A DNA stretch of 64,000 nt from Acidobacteriaceae bacterium (GCA_019233755.1 JAFAMD010000068.1:1-64000), one strand, 5' to 3'; shown: positions 36,643-45,572, numbered from the stretch's first letter. Notes: generated by a model from the sequence alone, not told the origin. Made by a program: numbers and translations.

Positions 36643-37755
36643 GAGCGCCGTGCGATCGGCGATGCGATCGATCAGGACGCTTTCGTTTAGAGCGTGAGCG
36701 CCTTCGCCCACGGCGCCTAATCCATCGAGTGTAGGAACACCGAGCGCCGCGGTGAAGTTGCCGTCGGATCCGCCGCCCGTCGAGCTCTCTTCAAGACGCA
36801 TGCCCATTTCCGCTCCGATCTGTTTCGCTTTCGCGAACAGTCCGGCGATGGCCTTGGTGCGTTCCATCGGCGGGCGATTCAAACCGCCTTCGACGTGGAC
36901 TTTGCAGCGCTTGTCGAACGGGCGCAGCGCACGAAATTTCTTGTCCAGTGTTTCGGCATCCTTCAGCCGGCTGACGCGTACGTCAACAGCGACGCAAGCT
37001 TCCGCTGCGATGACGTTGCGCCGCGTACCGCCGCTAATAATGCCGGGATTCACCGTGGTTCCGCGCTGAAGATTGGTGAACCCGACGATCTTTTCGATCT
37101 GCCGGGCGGCTTCGACAATGGCGCTGGCGCCTTTTGCGAAATCGACTCCCGCGTGCGCAGCTTTGCCTTCAATGGAAATCGTGTAGGCGCCGACTCCCTT
37201 GCGAGCCGTCTTCAATTTCCCTTCCATGCCGGTTCCCGGTTCGAGCACGAGAACATAATCGCTCTGTTTGGCTTCGGCTTCCGTGATGGGCCGCGACGAT
37301 TTGCTGCCGACTTCTTCATCCGACACCACCAGCAGCGAGATCTTCCTGCCTGGCGCGACGTCAAGATCGCGCAGGCAGCGAACCGCATAGAGAAAAAACA
37401 CGATGCCGGCTTTGAGGTCGTAGACGCCCGGTCCCCACAAGCGCCCCTTTTCGTTCCGGAACGGCATTGTCTTCAGCGTGCCGAGCGGCCAGACTGTGTC
37501 CGAGTGGGCAACGCCGAGAATGCGGTTTTGTTTGGGGCGTCTGGGGAGTTTGAAATCGAGCCGGACGTGCTTACCGAAAGCCGCCGCTTTGAATGTCTTG
37601 GCAGCCGCGATATCGCTCGTGGACTCCGTTAGTAAATCAACAAAACGATTGACATCGGCCGGCGAATCGCTCGGCGACTCGCACTCCACGAACCGCCTGA
37701 TCAGATCGATGATTTCTGCTTTCCTGTCAATGGCATAGCGAAGGTAAGGGTGCAT
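36616..37755 (-). CDS. M20 family metallopeptidase (carboxypeptidase G2-like)
   Basis: 379 residues without a clear signal peptide. Zinc-site residues are present in order: 'GVAHSDTVWPLGT' (His, Asp), 'GPGVYDLKAGIVF' (bridging Asp), 'VVSDEEVGSKSS' (catalytic Glu pair), 'LVLEPGTG' and a late His in 'GEGAHALNE'. A dimerisation domain ('TISIEGKAAHAGVDFAKGAS') is inserted. It resembles CPG2-type enzymes that remove C-terminal glutamate from peptides or folates; the real substrate is unknown. No Shine-Dalgarno sequence precedes the ATG. Confidence 0.87.
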   Translation of the reverse strand: MHPYLRYAIDRKAEIIDLIRRFVECESPSDSPADVNRFVDLLTESTSDIAAAKTFKAAAFGKHVRLDFKLPRRPKQNRILGVAHSDTVWPLGTLKTMPFRNEKGRLWGPGVYDLKAGIVFFLYAVRCLRDLDVAPGRKISLLVVSDEEVGSKSSRPITEAEAKQSDYVLVLEPGTGMEGKLKTARKGVGAYTISIEGKAAHAGVDFAKGASAIVEAARQIEKIVGFTNLQRGTTVNPGIISGGTRRNVIAAEACVAVDVRVSRLKDAETLDKKFRALRPFDKRCKVHVEGGLNRPPMERTKAIAGLFAKAKQIGAEMGMRLEESSTGGGSDGNFTAALGVPTLDGLGAVGEGAHALNESVLIDRIADRTALLAGLLAGL

Positions 37756-37778
37756 CGGTTGCTATAATCGAGAATCCC
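37756..37778. promoter_or_regulatory. Compact bidirectional promoter between M20 peptidase and fabZ
   Basis: The divergent gap is 23 nt. On the plus strand it contains an extended -10 TGCTATAAT (37760-37768), whose predicted start lies about 4 nt before the fabZ ATG. On the minus strand TATAGC (37766-37761) ends 5 nt before the peptidase ATG. Neither gene has a good Shine-Dalgarno sequence. Confidence 0.42.
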
Positions 37779-38267
37779 ATGACATCGATGGACGTTCAAG
37801 AGATCTCCGCCGTCCTACCCCACCGATACCCGTTTTTAATGGTGGACCGAATCGTCGAAATCGGCGAGGACAACATTGTCGGCCTGAAGAACGTCACCGT
37901 GAATGAGCCTCACTTCACCGGCCATTTTCCCGGTTACCCCGTTATGCCGGGCGTTCTGATTATAGAAGCGATGGCGCAGGTTTCAGGCATTCTGGTTGGA
38001 AAGTTGGCCCCACAGACGCGAGGAAAGATCATGTTTCTGGCGTCGGTGGAGAATGCGAAGTTCCGCAGGCCGGTAGTACCGGGCGATCAATTACGCATCG
38101 AAATGAAGATGGTGCGCCTGAAACAGACCGTGGCGAAGCTCGAGGGAGTGGCGAAGGTGGACGGGCAGGTGGTTGCCGAAGCCATGCTGATGTGCACTCT
38201 GACGGACCGGCTGCAGAGCACCGGACAGGTTGCGGCGCCACAAGAGGCACAGCCGCAGCTCGCTTGA
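37779..38267 (+). CDS. fabZ: 3-hydroxyacyl-[ACP] dehydratase FabZ
   Basis: 162 residues; ATG 37788 ('MDVQEI') is an alternative start. Hot-dog fold with 'LPHRYPFLMVDRI', catalytic His in 'HFTGHFPGYPVMPGVLIIEA' and the acidic partner in the same helix. It dehydrates 3-hydroxyacyl-ACP in fatty acid synthesis and competes with LpxA for 3-hydroxyacyl-ACP. It is the first gene of fabZ-lpxA-lpxI-oxidoreductase. The tail is slightly extended (Gln/Ala-rich). Confidence 0.93.
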   Translation: MTSMDVQEISAVLPHRYPFLMVDRIVEIGEDNIVGLKNVTVNEPHFTGHFPGYPVMPGVLIIEAMAQVSGILVGKLAPQTRGKIMFLASVENAKFRRPVVPGDQLRIEMKMVRLKQTVAKLEGVAKVDGQVVAEAMLMCTLTDRLQSTGQVAAPQEAQPQLA

Positions 38268-38291
38268 GCGCTGCGGCGCGTTGCACCACGG

Positions 38292-39068
38292 ATGGCGATT
38301 CACCCTACAGCGGTTATCGATCCCGACGCAGATATTTCCCCAGAAGCTGAGATCGGCCCTTTCTGCATCGTCGGCAGCGGCGTTACGATCGGCCCGCGCA
38401 CGCGCCTGATTGCGCATGTGTATCTCGAAGGCAAACTCACGATCGGGAAAGACAACGTCTTCTACCCGTACTCGACTTGCGGAGTTGCGCCGCAGGACAA
38501 GAAGTACAAAGGCGAGCCTTCGGCGACGCGGATCGGCGACCGCAACACGATACGCGAGTTCGTGACGATTCACCGCGGCACGGAAGGCGGCGGCATGCTG
38601 ACATCAATCGGCGACGGCAATCTGCTGATGGCATACGTGCATATTGCGCATGATGTGACCATCCACAACAACACGATTCTGGCGAACGGGGTTACGTTCG
38701 CGGGACATGTAACGGTGGAAGATTACGCCAACATCGGAGGGCTCTGCGCGATCCACCAGTTCTGCCGGATCGGCAAGCACGCGATGGTGGGCAGCTACAG
38801 CGTCATCAAGCAAAGCGTTCTGCCGTACTCGATTACCGCTTCCGACCACGAGGCGAAAGTTTACAGCGCGAACCGCGTGGGGCTGGAGCGCAAAGGTTTT
38901 TCCGGCGAGGAAATCGAGCCGCTGCAGAACACATTCCGCATTCTGACGCGCGCAGGTCTCAATACGAGCCAGGCGCTGGCCCGTATTGCGGAAGAGGTTC
39001 CGCAGACGGAGGAAGTAAAGGAAGTAGTCGAGTTCATTCGCGCCTCTGAACGCGGCTTTACGAAGTAG
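38292..39068 (+). CDS. lpxA: Acyl-[ACP]-UDP-N-acetylglucosamine O-acyltransferase
   Basis: 258 residues. Left-handed beta-helix built from hexapeptide repeats ('IHPTAVIDPDADISPEAEIG'). The catalytic His lies in 'VHIAHDVTIHNN', and 'CAIHQFCRIGKHAMVGSYSV' completes the active-site region; the C-terminal helices follow. First step of lipid A synthesis, so the cell has a lipopolysaccharide outer membrane. It lies 24 bp after fabZ and 1 nt before lpxI. Confidence 0.95.
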   Translation: MAIHPTAVIDPDADISPEAEIGPFCIVGSGVTIGPRTRLIAHVYLEGKLTIGKDNVFYPYSTCGVAPQDKKYKGEPSATRIGDRNTIREFVTIHRGTEGGGMLTSIGDGNLLMAYVHIAHDVTIHNNTILANGVTFAGHVTVEDYANIGGLCAIHQFCRIGKHAMVGSYSVIKQSVLPYSITASDHEAKVYSANRVGLERKGFSGEEIEPLQNTFRILTRAGLNTSQALARIAEEVPQTEEVKEVVEFIRASERGFTK

Positions 39069-39069
39069 C

Positions 39070-39897
39070 ATGGCTCAGCGTTATGGAATGATTGCGGGCA
39101 ACGGCCGCTTCCCGCTGCTCGCGCTTGAAACGGCGCGGCACGAGGGGCATGAAGTAGTGGTTGTCGCCATTGAGAACGAAGCGACACCGGAACTGGCGCG
39201 CTTTGCAGCCGCTCTGCACTGGATCAATATCGGCCAGCTCGGCAAGCTCATCGACATCCTGAAGCGTGAACACGTGTCGGAAGTAATGATGACCGGCCAA
39301 GTGAAGCACGTGAGCCTCTTTTCAGGCATTACGCCGGATTGGAAGCTGTTCAAGCTGCTGACGTCCTTGAAAGAGAAGAACACGGCGGCGCTGATCGGCG
39401 GCATCCAGCGCGTGCTGCTGGAAGAAGGCATCGAACTGGTGGACTCGACGCGATTGCTGAAGCCGCTGCTTGCTCCCGAAGGAGTCCTGACGAAGCGTAA
39501 GCCGAATAAAGAAGAGGAAGCCGATATTCGCTACGGGCGGAGAATCGCAGCGGTGCTCGCGTCGGAGGATATCGGGCAGAGTGTAGCGATCAGCGAGAAG
39601 GCATGCGTGGCGGCGGAAGCGATGGAAGGGACCGACGCCATGCTGCGGCGGGCGGCTTCACTGACCAACGGCAAACCCTTACGGCTGGTGAAGGCCTCGC
39701 ATGGGCGGGCGCATTTGTTGTTCGATGTACCGGTGGCTGGGCTTTCGACCATCGATACGATGGTCGAAACCCAAACCACAGTCATGGCGGTGGATGCGGG
39801 GCGAACCCTGCTGCTGGATAAAGAAGAGATGTTGAAGCGGGCAAATGATGCCGGGATCGCGATCATCGCGTATCCGCCGCTGGAAGAGACAGCATGA
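39070..39897 (+). CDS. lpxI: UDP-2,3-diacylglucosamine pyrophosphatase LpxI
   Basis: 275 residues of the LpxI (former DUF1009) family, which replaces LpxH in many bacteria. N terminus 'YGMIAGNGRFPLLALETAR'; middle 'GQVKHVSLFSGITPDWKLF'; C-terminal domain 'VAISEKACVAAEAMEGTDAM' and a final 'TVMAVDAGRTLLLDKEEML'. It cleaves UDP-2,3-diacylglucosamine to lipid X. The gene overlaps the next by 4 nt (ATGA). Confidence 0.92.
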   Translation: MAQRYGMIAGNGRFPLLALETARHEGHEVVVVAIENEATPELARFAAALHWINIGQLGKLIDILKREHVSEVMMTGQVKHVSLFSGITPDWKLFKLLTSLKEKNTAALIGGIQRVLLEEGIELVDSTRLLKPLLAPEGVLTKRKPNKEEEADIRYGRRIAAVLASEDIGQSVAISEKACVAAEAMEGTDAMLRRAASLTNGKPLRLVKASHGRAHLLFDVPVAGLSTIDTMVETQTTVMAVDAGRTLLLDKEEMLKRANDAGIAIIAYPPLEETA

Positions 39898-40952
39898 GCG
39901 ACGAGAAGATTCGGGTCGCGGTGATTGGGGCGGGCTCGTTCGGGCGTAACCACGTTCGGATCCTGAGCCACATGGCCGGCGTGGAACTGGCGGCGATCGT
40001 CGATAGCGACCACGAGCGCGCCCGGAAACTGGCACAAGAGCACGGATCGCAGGCTTACGCCGCCGTAGAGCAGATGCCGGCTGCGATTCAGGCTGCGGTG
40101 GTAGCCACGCCGACGGTGACCCACGAAGCGATTGCCGAACGGCTGCTCGAAACCGGAGTAGACGTGCTGGTGGAGAAGCCGATTGCGGCGACCTCGGCAT
40201 CCGGGGAACGGCTGGCGGAACTGGCGGCGGCTAAAGGCCGGATCCTGCAAGCGGGGCACCTCGAACGTTTCAACCCGGCGGTAATGGCACTCGAAAAGGC
40301 GCTCACGATTCCGCTCTTTTTTGAAGTACACCGGCTGAGCGTCTTCACTCCGCGCAGCCTGGACGTGGACGTGATCCTGGACCTCATGATTCACGACCTG
40401 GACATTGTCTTAAGCTTTACCCGCGAATTACCAAACGAAGTCCGGGCGGCGGGGATCTCGGTGCTGTCGCCGAAAGTGGACATCGCTAACGTGCGGCTTG
40501 CGTTTCCGAGCGGGTGCATTGCGAACCTGACGGCGAGCCGGGTGTCGACAGAGCGCGTGCGCAAGCTGCGCCTGTTTCAGCCGGGCGAGTACATTTCAAT
40601 TGATTACCAGCGGCAGGAAGCGGTGCGGCTGGCGGTTTTGCGAAACGAACTTCCCCCCGAACAGCCTCCGCCTGGGTTCGTTCCTTCAAAAACGAGTGAC
40701 AAGAGCGGAAATGGGTTCGCTTTTTCAAATCCGGGTATCGCGGTGGCGCAGTTGGCCGTGGAACACGGCGAGCCGCTGCAGCTCGAGCTGGCTTCGTTTA
40801 TTCAATGTGTGCGGGAGCGCATGCAACCCCGGGTGGACGGCTACCAGGCGGCGAACGCTTTGCGCGTTGCGGAGTCTGTAGTTGCTAAAATGAAGGAACA
40901 CGGCGATTTAGTTACAGAAACGGTCCGCCGGCGAGGCGAAAAAACAGCGTAG
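39894..40952 (+). CDS. Gfo/Idh/MocA family oxidoreductase in lipid A operon
   Basis: 352 residues. Rossmann N terminus 'VAVIGAGSFGRNHVRIL', then the 'VLVEKPIAATSASGERLAEL' motif with the catalytic-type EKP lysine, and 'LDLMIHDLDIVLSF' in the substrate domain. Gfo/Idh/MocA proteins are NAD(P)-dependent sugar or inositol dehydrogenases. Tight coupling (ATGA overlap) to lpxI suggests that it acts on a UDP-sugar of lipid A synthesis. GnnA, which oxidises UDP-GlcNAc for the 2,3-diamino sugar variant, belongs to this superfamily. A GnnA role is inference; no gnnB-like aminotransferase is in the window. Confidence 0.82.
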   Translation: MSDEKIRVAVIGAGSFGRNHVRILSHMAGVELAAIVDSDHERARKLAQEHGSQAYAAVEQMPAAIQAAVVATPTVTHEAIAERLLETGVDVLVEKPIAATSASGERLAELAAAKGRILQAGHLERFNPAVMALEKALTIPLFFEVHRLSVFTPRSLDVDVILDLMIHDLDIVLSFTRELPNEVRAAGISVLSPKVDIANVRLAFPSGCIANLTASRVSTERVRKLRLFQPGEYISIDYQRQEAVRLAVLRNELPPEQPPPGFVPSKTSDKSGNGFAFSNPGIAVAQLAVEHGEPLQLELASFIQCVRERMQPRVDGYQAANALRVAESVVAKMKEHGDLVTETVRRRGEKTA

Positions 40953-41000
40953 CCCGGGCAACCTTCACCTTCCTCAGAACGTCGTTACAACCACTGCAGT

Positions 41001-42086
41001 ATGGCCAATGCTCTGTTTACTTTGGGCGAAGCGCTGGAGATTTGCCCCAAAGCACAGGGCGAGCGGTTGCTGCCACCGTCTTCCTACCCGCTAAACCTTT
41101 TATTAGAGTGGCCTAAGAGGACCAAACCGCAATGGGCGGTGATCGTCGGCGCCTCCCTAGCGATACACATCCTGGTGTTTTCGATAGCGGTGAAACTCCC
41201 CAGCCTGGCGGAGCAAAGAGAACCGGAACAGACGGTGATTGTGCACCGGATACCGCTGTACCTGCCACCGGACGTAATGACGCAGCGCGAGCCCAACCGG
41301 AACAAGATCTCGAAGCAGATCGATCTGGCGGATCTGATGGCGGCGAAGGAGTCGCAGGCGCATAAGGCGAGGCCAAAGCCGAGTGTGAAGCATTTCGAGA
41401 TTCCGAAGACCGCACCGCAGGTGGCTAAGGCGAATCCGCAGATTCTGCCCGAGGCGCCCAAGGTAGCAGTGAACCAGCCACCGGCGCCGCTTCCCCAGGG
41501 GTCGCCGACGGGCCTCACGGCGCCGCCGCCTCCTGCGCCGGCGGCTGCGCCCAGTCCGTTCCAGGACATCGGGACAGATGCGCCGCCGAATCCGCATCCG
41601 ACGCTGCATCCTCCGAAGGTCGATTTGGATGCTGCAATGAACGGGGTAACACCGGCGGGCAACAGCCAGCAGCTCTCGCTCAGTGACGATTCCGCTGGGC
41701 AGCCGAGGGCGGGCGCACCGGGGGTACCCGGGCAGGCAGCCGCACAGCATTCGGCCATTGAGCTGAAAAGCGACCCGCAAGGCGCCGACTTCAAGCCTTA
41801 TTTGCGGCAGATTCTCGCGATTGTGCGGGCGAACTGGAAACGCGTGATACCGGAAAGCGTGCGCCTTGGGCAACTGCACGGACGCACGGTGGTTGAGTTC
41901 GCAATCAACCGCGACGGGAGCTTGCCGAAGATTGTGATCGCCGAGTATTCCGGGTCAGACGCATTGGACCGCGCGGCCGCGGCTGGATTGACGATGTCGA
42001 ACCCGCTGCCTCCGCTGCCGGCTGATTTCAAAGGTAGCCAGGTGCGCCTGGCATTTACTTTCGCCTACAACATGCCATCGCAATGA
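41001..42086 (+). CDS. TonB-like energy transducer
   Basis: 361 residues. One membrane span at about 46-65 ('AVIVGASLAIHILVFSIAVK') is followed by a long Pro/Ala-rich periplasmic linker (about 130-230). The C-terminal TonB domain contains 'GRTVVEFAINRDGSLPKIVI' and 'ALDRAAAAGLTMSNPLPPLP'. It would transmit proton-motive energy to outer-membrane receptors such as the one at 62-64 kb. There is no exbB or exbD nearby, so partners are elsewhere. The N-terminal 45 residues before the span are unusually long. Confidence 0.83.
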   Translation: MANALFTLGEALEICPKAQGERLLPPSSYPLNLLLEWPKRTKPQWAVIVGASLAIHILVFSIAVKLPSLAEQREPEQTVIVHRIPLYLPPDVMTQREPNRNKISKQIDLADLMAAKESQAHKARPKPSVKHFEIPKTAPQVAKANPQILPEAPKVAVNQPPAPLPQGSPTGLTAPPPPAPAAAPSPFQDIGTDAPPNPHPTLHPPKVDLDAAMNGVTPAGNSQQLSLSDDSAGQPRAGAPGVPGQAAAQHSAIELKSDPQGADFKPYLRQILAIVRANWKRVIPESVRLGQLHGRTVVEFAINRDGSLPKIVIAEYSGSDALDRAAAAGLTMSNPLPPLPADFKGSQVRLAFTFAYNMPSQ

Positions 42087-42283
42087 GCGATCCGGACCAG
42101 AGTTCGAAGTCTGAGGCACAGCGGAGCATGATCGGCCTGTGTACCGCCCTGATTCTCTACGCGGTGCTGATTGGGGTATCGTTTGCGGCCCTCAAGGGGA
42201 CTGGACTGGTACTCGCGCTGCTCATTGTAGGCGCGCTGGCAGCGAAATCGATTGTCCACTACCTGCGCAACCGGATCGAATAA
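42083..42283 (+). CDS. Small two-span membrane protein
   Basis: 66 residues overlapping the TonB gene by 4 nt (ATGA), so translationally coupled. After a polar N terminus there are two hydrophobic segments ('MIGLCTALILYAVLIGVSFA' and 'GLVLALLIVGALAAKSIVHY') and a basic end. The tight coupling suggests a link to TonB function, but there is no recognisable family. Confidence 0.7.
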   Translation: MSDPDQSSKSEAQRSMIGLCTALILYAVLIGVSFAALKGTGLVLALLIVGALAAKSIVHYLRNRIE

Positions 42284-42440
42284 GGGAAGTGCCTGCGGAT
42301 ACTGGCTCAAAAGCACCAGCGGCGGTGCTTTGCAGCCAAAGGCGAGTTTCAATAAGTCTTTTCTTTGCAAAAAGAAAGCTTGGCTCTAACATGGCGAAAC
42401 GCGTGCTAGGAAAACACCGTCGGAGAGTGCAGAGGAAGTC

Positions 42441-43736
42441 ATGCGAAGTATTAATAAGTCTCTTTATCGGGCGGCTCGCTATTCGTTAGTTGGACTTTTA
42501 GCCGCATCGACGCTCGTGTTGGCGCAGGATACGGTCGCACCGCAGGCGCCGGCGGACCAGCCGTCTACAAATTCGACCGGCTGGAAACGCGCCGATGCGC
42601 AGAGCCAGCAGGAAGCGGCGCAAGCACAGAACGATGCGGGTCAACTGGCGGACCAGGGCGGGTATCCGCAGGTTTCCGCTCCGGCCTCCTCGCAAGATTC
42701 GTCACCAAGCTATGCTCCACAACAGCAACAGCCGTATGCGCCGCCCGGATATGGACAGCAGCCGTACGGGCAGCAGCCAAGCAGCCAGGGCGGATACGCG
42801 GCGCCGACGGGGCAACAGAACCCGTACGGACAGAATCCGGCGCCCCAAACACCTCCTCCCCCGCCGATTCCAGCAAGATTGACCATTCAGGCCGGGACAT
42901 ATGTGACGGTGCGCCTAAATCAGGCGCTTTCGTCAGATCATAATCAGCCAGGCGATGCATTCACCGGGACGCTGGCTGACCCCTTGGTGGTCAACGGAGT
43001 AGTGGTTGCGGAACCCGGCCAAACCGTGGGCGGACGCGTAGCGATCGCGGAGCATTCGCGCGTGGGCGGCACGGCGCGGCTGGGATTGCAACTTACTAAT
43101 CTCACGCTGGTGGACGGACAGGTCGTCCCGCTTACCACGCAGTTCATCAGCCGAGCTGGCGGCACGACACCCGCGGGGACAGAAGTTGGAGCAGTGGCCG
43201 CGACCACCGGACTGGGCGCGGCGATCGGCGCAGCAGCAGGCTGGGGGACGGGTGCAGCAATCGGCGCGGGCGCAGGTGCGGCAGCGGGTTTAATCGGCGT
43301 AATGCTGACGCACAATCATGCGAGCGTAGTTTATCCGGAGCAGGTGCTGACGTTCAGGCTGGAGCAGCCTGTGACGATTTCGACAGCGAATGCTCCGCAG
43401 GCGTTCCGCTATGTGCAGCCGGGTGAATATAACCAGGCGAATTACAGTCCTCCACAGGGAGGAAACGGCCCGGGAGCCTATGGTCCGAGCTATCCAGCAG
43501 GGCCGCCGCCGGCCTATTACGGCGCTCCGTATCCGTATTATGCATATAGTTATGGCTACCCGTACTACTGGGGCCCGAGCTTTGCGTTTTATTATGGGCC
43601 GGGCTACTGGTGGGGTGGACGCTACCACGGCGGCTACTATTACGGGCACCCGTATTATTATTCACGGGCATATTATGGCGGGCATTATGCCGGTCCTCAC
43701 GGCGCTGTGGTCGTGCACGGCAGCACGCACCGATAA
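42441..43736 (+). CDS. Exported low-complexity protein with glycine-zipper and YG-rich tail
   Basis: 431 residues. Signal peptide to about residue 29 ('ARYSLVGLLAASTLVLAQ'), a Gln/Pro/Tyr/Gly-rich stretch (about 75-145), and a beta-type domain (about 145-260: 'LTIQAGTYVTVRLNQALSSD'). A glycine-zipper segment ('GAAIGAAAGWGTGAAIGAGA') likely inserts in the outer membrane, and the tail is dominated by Tyr and Gly. Its role may be a surface or envelope-stabilising protein; function unknown. A strong terminator follows. Confidence 0.75.
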   Translation: MRSINKSLYRAARYSLVGLLAASTLVLAQDTVAPQAPADQPSTNSTGWKRADAQSQQEAAQAQNDAGQLADQGGYPQVSAPASSQDSSPSYAPQQQQPYAPPGYGQQPYGQQPSSQGGYAAPTGQQNPYGQNPAPQTPPPPPIPARLTIQAGTYVTVRLNQALSSDHNQPGDAFTGTLADPLVVNGVVVAEPGQTVGGRVAIAEHSRVGGTARLGLQLTNLTLVDGQVVPLTTQFISRAGGTTPAGTEVGAVAATTGLGAAIGAAAGWGTGAAIGAGAGAAAGLIGVMLTHNHASVVYPEQVLTFRLEQPVTISTANAPQAFRYVQPGEYNQANYSPPQGGNGPGAYGPSYPAGPPPAYYGAPYPYYAYSYGYPYYWGPSFAFYYGPGYWWGGRYHGGYYYGHPYYYSRAYYGGHYAGPHGAVVVHGSTHR

Positions 43737-43762
43737 GGGTTAGGGCAGCGGTACTTTTTCAC

Positions 43763-43793
43763 GCCGGGAGATGCAAGTCTCCCGGCTCTTTTT
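43763..43793 (+). terminator. Rho-independent terminator
   Basis: Perfect 9-bp GC-rich stem (GCCGGGAGA / TCTCCCGGC) with a 6-nt loop followed by TCTTTTTG. It ends the transcript of the YG-rich protein gene. Confidence 0.82.
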
Positions 43794-43839
43794 GTTTGTG
43801 CGTATAATTCAGCACCGCTTATGCGCGGAGAGAGGCAAC

Positions 43840-44613
43840 GTGCTGAATACATCCCAGAGCGTCGCAATCGTGGTCGCAATCGTGGCTGCATCGGCAGGAT
43901 TTCTCTGGCTGCTGCACCGCATCTGGCCAAGTGAGCAACGGCGGCAGCATAACGACCTGATCGGGTGGCAGGTAACCGTCATCGGCACTACGTATGCGGT
44001 AATTGTCGCTTTCATGCTCTATGCCGTCTGGACAAACTTCGAAGCGGCGAATGTGTACGCCGAGGCCGAGGCCAATTCCCTCATCAACGTGGTCCGCGCA
44101 GCGCAAGGGCTGCCGGCAGCACAAAAGCGAACGATCGAAGAGCTCGCACGCGAGTATGTAGACAACATGCTTACGCAGGAATGGCCGGCGATGAACAGTG
44201 TCCGCTTCAGCCCCACGTCTTTTCGCATCGTGCAGGATCTGTGGGCAGCAGCGACGAACGCGGAAACGCATAATACATCGGAACAGACGAGTCTCGATCA
44301 CACTCTTACTGAACTCTCTGACATGAGTAACCACCGCCGGTTGCGGCAGCTACAGGCCACTTCAGGACTGCCGGGAATTTTGTGGGCGGTACTGGTGGTG
44401 GGTGCAATCGTCACTATCGTTTCGGCATGTCTGTTCGGCAGCAACGATTTTAAGCTTCACCAGATTCAGGTGTTTATGCTCTCCCTTATCCTTTCGCTGG
44501 CGCTGGTCGCCATTGCCGACATAGACCGGCCCTTTCAAGGCTCCGTGCACGTAGATCCCTCGGGATTTGAGCGCGCACGATCAACCCTGATCAATATGAA
44601 CGGCGGACGGTGA
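43840..44613 (+). CDS. DUF4239-like membrane protein
   Basis: 257 residues from GTG 43840, preceded by the purine-rich GGAGAGAGG; a -10 TATAAT lies at 43803-43808. The ORF-track start at 43771 falls in the upstream terminator and is rejected. Two N-terminal spans ('VAIVVAIVAASAGFLWLLHR', 'WQVTVIGTTYAVIVAFMLYA') flank 'NDLIGWQ', and two C-terminal spans follow a soluble helical loop rich in Glu/Ala. The pattern fits the DUF4239 bestrophin-like group. No enzyme motif is visible; ion conductance is a guess from fold resemblance. Confidence 0.7.
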   Translation: MLNTSQSVAIVVAIVAASAGFLWLLHRIWPSEQRRQHNDLIGWQVTVIGTTYAVIVAFMLYAVWTNFEAANVYAEAEANSLINVVRAAQGLPAAQKRTIEELAREYVDNMLTQEWPAMNSVRFSPTSFRIVQDLWAAATNAETHNTSEQTSLDHTLTELSDMSNHRRLRQLQATSGLPGILWAVLVVGAIVTIVSACLFGSNDFKLHQIQVFMLSLILSLALVAIADIDRPFQGSVHVDPSGFERARSTLINMNGGR

Positions 44614-44660
44614 GTTCGGGTCTTCGGGCTTCGACTGAGGTGGAGAACCCGGGACGATTG

Positions 44661-45572
44661 CTACCGGGGGAAGGAGCCGGACGGCATTTTCGGCAGTGCC
44701 TGAAGCAGCAGTCCCAGATCGCGCTTCATCAGAGACAGCTTCGCGCGTAAATCCTGCAGCATTGCTCCGCGGTCTTCCAGATCATCAATGGTGAGTTTAT
44801 AGTTATCGGAAGGTCTGCTGGTAACATGTTCGATCTTGACCTTGCCCGAAGGTGTGTCCGGCGAGTCGATTCGTTTCACCTGCACCCAGGTACGGATCAA
44901 CCTTTCCTGTCGCGTGATTTTGTCCGGATCTGTGGGCGCCACAGAGGTTATGAACTCCCAGACAGCAGGCGGATACTCACTATTAGTGTCGGCCGGGCGA
45001 TTGAACAGCTTCGCCAACATCTTGGATGGAAATGTAAACTGCCGCTCTTTTCCCTTCTGCTCCTTCAGACCAATCGCAGATAGCGTAGAGGTAACGGTGC
45101 CGGAGACAATACCGGTCGCATTCCCTGCCCTGGCCAAGTTGGTTGAAAGCTGCAAGGCTGAGCTGACTATTCCCAGCGTGCCTCCTATTGCGAGGCTCGA
45201 CAGATTCAGCATATTTATGGCGCGGTCCCGCTTATCAGCCAGATAGCCGCGCAGTTCTCCTGCTTGCGCGATTTCGTTATCAATCTGGGCAATGGTAGCA
45301 TCGACCTGCAGCGAACTGCTCAAGACATCTTCAACGATTTCCTGGCGGAGGGATAGAACCTCCCACGGATTTATTGAGGCAGGTGTAAGCAACGTGATTT
45401 CCTGCAACCGCTGAAGCAGCGGAAGGATCCCCGTCGCGCTAGCGACTTCTTCAGCGCTAGGCGGCAACTCGCTGGAATTTGCAAGTTGAGGAGACCGCTG
45501 TGCCGCGGTTGAATGTTGAAACGACAATCCAACGAGCAATGCGACCGCGGTGTAGCGAAAGATTGGACGCAT
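44661..45572 (-). CDS. Exported helical protein of unknown function
   Basis: 303 residues with a signal peptide ending near 'FQHSTAAQ'. The mature part is predicted helical, with a coiled-coil-like segment ('LQVDATIAQIDNEIAQAGEL') and a small hydrophobic stretch ('LAIGGTLGIVSSALQLSTNL') that may be a membrane anchor. A C-terminal amphipathic helix ('DLRAKLSLMKRDLGLLLQAL') follows. No family recognised and no catalytic residues. It is divergent from the next gene across a 187-bp gap without ORFs. Confidence 0.65.
   Translation of the reverse strand: MRPIFRYTAVALLVGLSFQHSTAAQRSPQLANSSELPPSAEEVASATGILPLLQRLQEITLLTPASINPWEVLSLRQEIVEDVLSSSLQVDATIAQIDNEIAQAGELRGYLADKRDRAINMLNLSSLAIGGTLGIVSSALQLSTNLARAGNATGIVSGTVTSTLSAIGLKEQKGKERQFTFPSKMLAKLFNRPADTNSEYPPAVWEFITSVAPTDPDKITRQERLIRTWVQVKRIDSPDTPSGKVKIEHVTSRPSDNYKLTIDDLEDRGAMLQDLRAKLSLMKRDLGLLLQALPKMPSGSFPR

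Noticed and set aside
43771-43839. Upstream start for the DUF4239-like gene
   Set aside because: It lies in the terminator of the preceding gene. GTG 43840 has a ribosome binding site and the predicted -10 is at 43803.
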